From positions 21,603-34,637 of the forward strand of contig CAJUJG010000028.1 in the NCBI GenBank assembly GCA_910586715.1: 13,035 nucleotides of DNA. The letters are read 5' to 3'. A program made the position numbers and the translations under genes. Positions within the stretch are counted from its first letter, which is position 1; every line of letters begins with the position of its first letter. The notes below the pieces were generated by a model. That model saw only the letters and a list, made by a program, of their open reading frames with translations. It searched no databases and had not been told where the DNA came from. The DNA is from an uncultured Lachnospiraceae bacterium (GTDB lineage: Bacteria; Bacillota; Clostridia; Lachnospirales; Lachnospiraceae). This document shows, in pieces, positions 7,855-13,035 of the stretch.

Positions 7855-8862
7855 TTGGCTAACAACGCATTTGGTATCGATTTAGGTACCAGAACAATCA
7901 AAATCTACAATACACATGGGGATACCGTTGTGGTAGAGAAAAATATGATTGCCATTGAAGACAAGAAAAATTTATTTGCATATGGGGATTCTGCTTTTGA
8001 AATGTTTGAAAAAGCGCCCTCCAATATTGAAATTTCCTATCCGCTGTGCAACGGTGTGATTGCGGATATTAAAAATATGCAGCTTCTGCTCAAGAATTTT
8101 ATTTTTGACTGCAATAAGGGCGTTGTGAAGCCGGCAGAGTTTTATATTGCAGTGCCTTCCGATATAACGGCAGTGGAAAAGAGAGCTTTTTCCGATTTAG
8201 TAAAGGATGCAAATGTTAAGGCAAAAAAAATCATGCGGGTAGAGAAGGCTGTCGCGGACGGTCTCGGACTGGATATTGACGTAAAGAATGCACAGGGGAT
8301 TCTTGTCGTCAATGTGGGCTTCCACACGACGGAGATTTCCATTCTCTCCCTTGGCGGCATTGTACTCAGTAAACTGATAAAGATTGGCGGACAGAAGTTT
8401 GACGAGTCGATTAAAAATGCGATTCGAAAGGAATTCAGCCTGATTGTCGGCAGTAAAACAGCAGAGAACGTTAAAGTCAGCCTGCGGGAGCTGGAGGCGG
8501 AAAACCGCGGCGCAATTGTATACGGACGCGATATTGTGACAGGACTCCCGATGGAAAAAGAGATACCGACCAATTTGGTCAGTGAGAGTATGCTTGAAAA
8601 CTTTAACGTGATTATTGATAACATCCGCGTGATACTGGAGCGGACGCCGCCAGAGCTTTCGGCGGATATTTTCAGGCGCGGCATTTATCTGACGGGCGGC
8701 GCTTCCCAGGTGGCACACCTTGCGGAACTGATTGCAAAGGGGACAGGCTTAAAGGTCAATATGAGTGAAAATCCTGTATCGGGCGTCGCACTCGGACTTG
8801 CAAAAATCATTAAAGACGATAACTATAAATCAGTAGCTTATTTAGAAGGAACGGGGCGCTAA
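7855..8862 (+). CDS. mreB: MreB-like rod shape-determining actin homologue (divergent)
   Basis: MreB polymerises under the membrane and directs sidewall peptidoglycan synthesis. The 335-residue protein has the actin-fold order: FGIDLGTRTIKIYN (phosphate-1, D9), the GVIADIKNMQLLLKNFI segment, VPSDITAVEKRAF, SLGGIVLSKLIKIGGQKFDESI, and the adenosine motif IYLTGGASQVAHL. Two key segments differ from canonical MreB. The phosphate-2 motif DIGGGTT reads N153-V-G-F-H-T-T159, and the catalytic IEEPMAAAIGAGL segment reads MRVEKAVADGLGL (127-139). By alignment by eye, the acidic pair EE becomes RV. ATP hydrolysis may therefore be altered or lost. The start is TTG. Position before mreC and mreD supports the MreB role; an MreB paralogue with a specialised function is the alternative. 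Confidence 0.88.
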   Translation: MANNAFGIDLGTRTIKIYNTHGDTVVVEKNMIAIEDKKNLFAYGDSAFEMFEKAPSNIEISYPLCNGVIADIKNMQLLLKNFIFDCNKGVVKPAEFYIAVPSDITAVEKRAFSDLVKDANVKAKKIMRVEKAVADGLGLDIDVKNAQGILVVNVGFHTTEISILSLGGIVLSKLIKIGGQKFDESIKNAIRKEFSLIVGSKTAENVKVSLRELEAENRGAIVYGRDIVTGLPMEKEIPTNLVSESMLENFNVIIDNIRVILERTPPELSADIFRRGIYLTGGASQVAHLAELIAKGTGLKVNMSENPVSGVALGLAKIIKDDNYKSVAYLEGTGR

Positions 8863-8867
8863 AATCA

Positions 8868-9737
8868 ATGAGTCCGATTGCAAAGAGAAAGAGAACAAAA
8901 TTCTCTATTCCAAGTAAATACTTATTGCTGCTGCTTACCTTTGCGTGCATACTCCTAATGGCGGTAACCTTTTTTACGGATTATTCCGCAACTCCCTTAA
9001 ATAAGCTTGTAGGGTATGTCATTGTACCGTTTCAAAACGGTGTAAGCCGTATCGGCGCATGGATTTCCGTTCGGGTGGACGAGCTTGGCGAGCTGCGTGT
9101 TGTTCTTCAGGAAAATCAGGAGCTAAAGCAAAAAGTGGACGAGCTTACCGTACAGAATACGCAGCTCCAGCAGGATAAATATGAGCTGAATAATTTAAGA
9201 GAGCTTTATAAGCTGGACGAGCAGTACAGCGGTTACGAAAAGGTGGGCGCACGGATTATCGCAAGAGACAGCGGAAACTGGTTTCATTCCTTTATCATTA
9301 ATAAGGGCAGTGACGACGGGCTTGCGATGGACATGAATGTCATTGCAGGAGGCGGTCTTGTGGGGCGCATTGTCGATATTGGAACAAACTGGTCCAAGGT
9401 CAACGCCATAATCAATGATAACTCCAATGTCAGCGGAATGGTGCTTGCAAGCTCCGACATCCTTATGGTGAAAGGCTCATTGGAGCTTATGGCGGACGGG
9501 ATAATCGGTTTTGAGCAGCTCACTGATTCCGCAGACAAAGTTCAGGTCGGCGATAAGGTGGTAACCTCCAATATCAGTGACAAGTATCTTCCAAGTATTT
9601 TAATCGGCTATATTACGGAAATTAATCCGGATTCCAATAATATTACGAAATCGGGAAAAATTACGCCGGCGGTTGATTTTGAGCATCTTGAGGAAGTGCT
9701 TGTCATCACAAAAACAAAACAGCAGATCGCAGATTAG
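8868..9737 (+). CDS. mreC: Rod shape-determining protein MreC
   Basis: MreC is the bitopic scaffold of the elongation complex, with most of its mass outside the membrane, where it contacts PBP2. The 289-residue protein has a basic N-terminus (KRKRTK), one membrane segment at about 18-37, a heptad-rich coiled coil at about 70-115 (QENQELKQKVDEL), and then the beta-barrel MreC domain from about 122 to 285. The latter includes ARIIARDSGNWFHSFIINKGSDDGL and GGGLVGRIVDIG, which are highly typical of the family. It starts 5 bp after mreB; the likely ribosome site is the GGGG in the last mreB codons. Length and domain order are normal. Translation coupling with mreB is likely. Confidence 0.96.
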   Translation: MSPIAKRKRTKFSIPSKYLLLLLTFACILLMAVTFFTDYSATPLNKLVGYVIVPFQNGVSRIGAWISVRVDELGELRVVLQENQELKQKVDELTVQNTQLQQDKYELNNLRELYKLDEQYSGYEKVGARIIARDSGNWFHSFIINKGSDDGLAMDMNVIAGGGLVGRIVDIGTNWSKVNAIINDNSNVSGMVLASSDILMVKGSLELMADGIIGFEQLTDSADKVQVGDKVVTSNISDKYLPSILIGYITEINPDSNNITKSGKITPAVDFEHLEEVLVITKTKQQIAD

Positions 9738-9746
9738 GTGTGGCGA

Positions 9747-10262
9747 ATGAAAAAAAATGTTATTTTATTTTTTGTAATTATAACAGGATTTGTACTGCAG
9801 ACGACGCTCTTTCAAGCGCTTAGTTTGGGCAGTATTTCTCCGAATATAATGATTATTATTACCGCTGCATACGGTTTTATGTTCGGGAAGCATTACGGTA
9901 TGACGGTGGGATTTATATGCGGACTTCTCATGGATATATTTTATGGGGACGTACTTGGGTTCTACGCATTGATTTATTTATACATAGGCGCCGCAAACGG
10001 ATTTTTTAACAGCATCTTTTTTCAGGAAGACATTAAATTGCCTTTGCTTTTGATTGCGGTGAGTGATTTTTGCTATTCGTTTGTCTGTTATGTGCTGCTT
10101 TATCTGCTGCGCAGCAGGTTTCATCTTGTGTTTTATTTGAAACACGTGATTGTGCCGGAGATGATTTACACGATATTTGTTACCGTATTTTTATATCCGC
10201 TTATTCTGCTTCTGAATTGGACAAGAGAGGATACTGGGTATCATTCACAGCAAGAGGGGTGA
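9747..10262 (+). CDS. mreD: Rod shape-determining protein MreD
   Basis: MreD is a small polytopic membrane protein of the elongation complex, working with MreC. The 171-residue product is almost wholly hydrophobic, with about six membrane segments (near 5-24, 32-48, 51-68, 70-88, 97-121 and 135-158). It carries the family-typical SPNIMIIITAAYGFMFGKHYGMTVGFICGLLMDIFYGDVLGFYAL stretch in shortened form: SPNIMII, FGKHYGM, GLLMDIFYG, LGFYALIY. A GTG at 9738 is in frame, but ATG 9747 has AGGTG at 9736-9740 six bp upstream and begins the usual charged MKKN, so it is preferred. It lies 9 bp after mreC and 7 bp before the PBP2 gene. Confidence 0.94.
   Translation: MKKNVILFFVIITGFVLQTTLFQALSLGSISPNIMIIITAAYGFMFGKHYGMTVGFICGLLMDIFYGDVLGFYALIYLYIGAANGFFNSIFFQEDIKLPLLLIAVSDFCYSFVCYVLLYLLRSRFHLVFYLKHVIVPEMIYTIFVTVFLYPLILLLNWTREDTGYHSQQEG
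10254..10261 (+). promoter_or_regulatory. Ribosome binding site setting the PBP2 TTG start
   Basis: GAGGGGTG at 10254-10261 overlaps the mreD stop and lies 8 bp before TTG 10270. The TTG opens LFRNLREGLF, a short cytoplasmic tail directly before the membrane helix, as expected for a class B PBP. Confidence 0.7.
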
Positions 10263-10269
10263 AGCAAAA

Positions 10270-13035
10270 TTGTTTCGGAATTTAAGGGAAGGTCTTTTTA
10301 ACTTCTTTACGTCGCGGCTTTTGCTGCTGTTTATTGTTTTTGTGGGAATGGCAGTGACACTGATTTACAGACTGTTCGATTTGCAGATTGTAAACGGTCA
10401 GGCGTATTTAGACAATTTCCGTCTGATGATTGAGAAGGAAAAGATAATACAGGGCACAAGAGGCAATATATATGACAGAAACAAAAACCTCCTTGCCTAT
10501 AATGAACTGGCATACTCTGTCACGATAGAGGATGTGTATGAATCCAATTCCTCAGGAAGGGAGCAGCTTAATGATACGCTCTATAAGCTGATTCATATGG
10601 TTGAGGAAAACGGCGATTCGATTATCAGTGATTTCAATATTATATTAAATGAAAACAATGATTATGTATTTTCGGTAGAAGGCACAAAGCTTTCAAGGTT
10701 TAAGGCGGACGTATACGGTCATGCATTGATTACCGACCTTAAATTTTCGGAGGAGAATGCGTCTGCACCGGAGATTATTGATTATCTGTGTAATAAATAT
10801 AAAATCGGTGAGTATGAAATTCTTGCAGACGGAAAAAAGGGAAGCGCTTTTTTTGCAGGTAAAGGATATACGAAACGGGAGGCGCTGCAGCTTGTCACAA
10901 TCCGGTATCAGATGAGCCTCTACAGCTATCAGAAATATATCTCCACCACGATTGCAACGGACGTGTCGCTTGAGACGGTTGCCGTGGTTATGGAAAACGC
11001 AGATACGCTTGACGGTGTTGCCATAGAAGAGGATACGATAAGAAAGTACAATTATCCGTATTATTTTTCACATATTTTAGGCTATACGGGGAAAATCGAT
11101 TCGGACGAGCTTGCCGCGCTTACGGAACAGGATTCAACGTATACGATGAACGATATTGTCGGAAAAGGTGGTATTGAGCAGGTAATGGAGATTGACCTAC
11201 AGGGTCAAAAAGGGTCGCAGACAATCTATGTAGACAATATGGGAAAGGTGATTGATACAACGGACATTGTGGAGTCGCAGGCAGGACATGACGTATACCT
11301 GACGATAGACAAGGACCTTCAGGTGGCAATCTACAATATTTTAGAGCAGAAACTTGCAGGTATTCTAGTTTCAAAGATTAGAAATATTTACAATTATGAT
11401 CCGTTGACATCCTCTTCAAGGCAAAATATTATCATTCCGATTGATGACGTATATTATGCACTGTTCAATAACAACGTTATTGACATTAACCATTTTTCGG
11501 ATGCCAATGCATATGACACCGAACGAGAGGTTTTACAGATTTTTAATGATAAAAAGGCTCGTGTGCTTGCTTCCATTGAGGCGGAGCTTTTGGAAACAAA
11601 AACGCCGTATGATAAGCTTACGAAAGAGTATCAAAATTATGAAAGCTATATTGTTTCCATGCTGACTGAAAAAGGTGTGCTCGTAAGCTCTGCAATTGAC
11701 AGAGAGGATGCGACCTATATCGCATGGACGAACGATGAGGTTATCAGTCTGAATGAGTATTTAACGTATGCGGTTTCTAAAAACTGGATTGATGTCACAA
11801 AGCTTTCCGTGGAGTCCCAGTATTCGGATTCTTATGAAGTTTTGAGCAGTATTGTGCAATATATCCTTCAAAACCTTGACGACAATACGAAATTCTCAAA
11901 GATGATGTACAAATTCATGATCAGCGACCAAACGATCAGTGACAGGCAAATCTGCATGATTTTGTGGGAACAGGATTTAATCAGTGTGGACGAGAGCAAA
12001 ATTACCGCCTTAAAGAGCGGTCAGACAAGACCTTATAATTTTATGCTTGAGATGATTTCCACGCTTCAGATAACACCCGCACAGCTTGCGCTTGACCCGT
12101 CATCTGGTTCCTGCGTAGTAACAGATGTCAACACCGGAGAAGTTCTTGCGCTTGTGTCCTATCCGGGTTATGACATTAATAAGCTTGCAAACGGTGTGGA
12201 CGCGGAATATTTTGCTAAGCTGCAGGCGGATTTGTCCGTACCGCAGTGGAGTGCCGCAACGCAGCAGGAAACAGCTCCGGGATCTACTTTTAAAATGATG
12301 GTTGCGGTTGCCGCTATGGAGGAAGGCGCAGTTTCCTCTGTTGGAGAAACGATTACCTGTACTGGTGTGTTCGATAAAATTCCGCCTGATATTCACAGGT
12401 GCCATATCTATCCCGGCGCTCACGGCGCAATGAATTTGCAGAATGCCATTTCAAATTCCTGCAATATGTATTTTTATGAGATCGGCTACCGGCTAAGTTT
12501 GGACGGCAGCAATTACAATAGTAATTACGGTCTTTCAAGGCTTGAAAAATATGCGGATTTATTCGGACTGACAGAAAAATCAGGGGTTGAAATTACGGAG
12601 TCCGAACCGAATTTTTCATCGGAATTTTCCGTGCCTACAGCAATCGGTCAAGGTTCAAACAACTATACAACCGTTGGGCTTGCACGCTATGTAACAGCCG
12701 TTGCAAACAGCGGAACGGTCTATAACCTTAGCATTCTTGATAAGGTTGCCGATGCAGACGGTACAATCATCAAAGATTACACGCCTGAAATCAGAAATGT
12801 GATAGATATTGATGCAAATATTTGGAATACCATTCATGCAGGTATGCGGGGCGTGGTAGAAAAAAAGAAGTATTACGGGGAACTTCCGGTTCATGTGGCA
12901 GGAAAGACCGGTACTGCGCAGGAAGGAAGAAACCGTACAAACCACGCGTTGTTTCTTAGCTATGCACCCTATGAAAATCCTGAGATTTCGGTAGCAGTGC
13001 GCATTGCGTACGGTTACAGCTCAGATTACGCGGCA
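10270..13035 (+). CDS. mrdA: Penicillin-binding protein 2 (peptidoglycan DD-transpeptidase), 3' partial, with large insert
   Basis: This class B PBP cross-links peptidoglycan during elongation, working with MreBCD and, in general, RodA. The frame is open for 922 codons from TTG 10270 to the window edge, so the end is missing. Order: cytoplasmic tail; membrane helix at about 16-36; dimerisation domain with GTRGNIYDRN (62-71) and GKGGIEQVME (298-307); and a transpeptidase domain with the nucleophile motif S672-T-F-K675, SCN at 730-732, and KTG at 879-881. Between LEQKLAGIL (near 366) and SCVVTDVNTGEVLALVSYPGYD (614-635), which adjoin in E. coli PBP2, lie about 245 extra residues. C697, D702, H709, C711, H712 and H718 cluster between SXXK and SXN. 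Clostridial PBPs such as those of C. difficile are reported to bind zinc near the active site, so this may be such a site. Being fourth after mreBCD marks it as the elongation PBP rather than SpoVD or PBP3. Confidence 0.93.
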   Translation, partial: MFRNLREGLFNFFTSRLLLLFIVFVGMAVTLIYRLFDLQIVNGQAYLDNFRLMIEKEKIIQGTRGNIYDRNKNLLAYNELAYSVTIEDVYESNSSGREQLNDTLYKLIHMVEENGDSIISDFNIILNENNDYVFSVEGTKLSRFKADVYGHALITDLKFSEENASAPEIIDYLCNKYKIGEYEILADGKKGSAFFAGKGYTKREALQLVTIRYQMSLYSYQKYISTTIATDVSLETVAVVMENADTLDGVAIEEDTIRKYNYPYYFSHILGYTGKIDSDELAALTEQDSTYTMNDIVGKGGIEQVMEIDLQGQKGSQTIYVDNMGKVIDTTDIVESQAGHDVYLTIDKDLQVAIYNILEQKLAGILVSKIRNIYNYDPLTSSSRQNIIIPIDDVYYALFNNNVIDINHFSDANAYDTEREVLQIFNDKKARVLASIEAELLETKTPYDKLTKEYQNYESYIVSMLTEKGVLVSSAIDREDATYIAWTNDEVISLNEYLTYAVSKNWIDVTKLSVESQYSDSYEVLSSIVQYILQNLDDNTKFSKMMYKFMISDQTISDRQICMILWEQDLISVDESKITALKSGQTRPYNFMLEMISTLQITPAQLALDPSSGSCVVTDVNTGEVLALVSYPGYDINKLANGVDAEYFAKLQADLSVPQWSAATQQETAPGSTFKMMVAVAAMEEGAVSSVGETITCTGVFDKIPPDIHRCHIYPGAHGAMNLQNAISNSCNMYFYEIGYRLSLDGSNYNSNYGLSRLEKYADLFGLTEKSGVEITESEPNFSSEFSVPTAIGQGSNNYTTVGLARYVTAVANSGTVYNLSILDKVADADGTIIKDYTPEIRNVIDIDANIWNTIHAGMRGVVEKKKYYGELPVHVAGKTGTAQEGRNRTNHALFLSYAPYENPEISVAVRIAYGYSSDYAA
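11362..12105 (+). other. Insert of about 245 residues in the PBP2 transpeptidase domain
   Basis: Residues about 365-612 have no counterpart in E. coli PBP2, whose sequence passes straight from the first transpeptidase helix to the first strand. The stretch is in frame, without stops, rich in Glu, Asp, Lys and Tyr, and looks largely helical (for example EREVLQIFNDKKARVL and YDKLTKEYQNYESYIVSML). It shows no transmembrane segment and no motif I recognise. Similar enlarged PBP2 proteins occur, to my recollection, in Lachnospiraceae. Its edges are set by eye. Confidence 0.7.

Noticed and set aside
8142..8718. Two overlapping - strand frames (180 and 173 residues) opposite mreB
   Set aside because: Both mirror the codon pattern of mreB on the other strand, look low-complexity, and match no family I know.
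12100..12945. - strand frames opposite the PBP2 catalytic domain
   Set aside because: They oppose the conserved SXXK, SXN and KTG motifs of a clearly real gene and show no domain of their own.

Overview
The window holds nine protein genes, all on the + strand and tightly packed. They read as core chromosome of an anaerobic, low-to-mid GC Firmicute, most likely a member of the Lachnospiraceae or a close clostridial relative. The reasons are the order mutS-mutL-miaA-PLP lyase-radC-mreBCD-PBP2, a Gram-positive-type MutL that carries its own endonuclease motif, good AGGAG-type ribosome sites, TTG starts, and protein wording typical of that group. The family assignment is an inference from gene order and style, not from a database search. 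I see no mobile element, CRISPR array, rRNA, tRNA or prophage gene.

Region 1 (1-4797), mismatch repair. MutS (8-2653) and MutL (2794-4797) are complete or nearly so. MutS has the mismatch-reading FYE motif, Walker A and B, and a C-terminal motif like a sliding-clamp binding site. MutL has the GHKL ATPase and a C-terminal endonuclease with DQHA(X)2E(X)4E, ACK and CPHGRP motifs. No MutH is needed in this scheme: MutL would nick the strand and the clamp would direct it. The 140-bp gap between the two genes holds two back-to-back hairpins. The MutL linker is coded by poly-A runs that could slip.

Region 2 (4820-7031), tRNA modification and a PLP enzyme. MiaA prenylates A37 of tRNA. Its 3' end overlaps by 29 bp a gene for a PLP-dependent enzyme of the methionine gamma-lyase / 'aluminium resistance protein' family.

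Region 3 (7144 to the end), cell shape. A 112-bp gap holds a plausible extended -10 promoter. Then come radC, mreB, mreC, mreD and a class B penicillin-binding protein (PBP2/MrdA) that runs off the window edge after 922 codons. Spacings of 5 to 21 bp point to one transcript building the elongation complex (MreB filament, MreC/MreD scaffold, PBP2 transpeptidase). Two oddities stand out. The MreB has lost the usual DIGGGT nucleotide motif and the EEP catalytic segment. The PBP2 carries roughly 245 extra residues at the start of its transpeptidase domain, plus a Cys/His/Asp cluster near the active site.

I found no wholly new system. The best leads are the divergent MreB together with the enlarged PBP2 in the same operon, the slippage-prone runs in mutL, and the paired hairpins between mutS and mutL.
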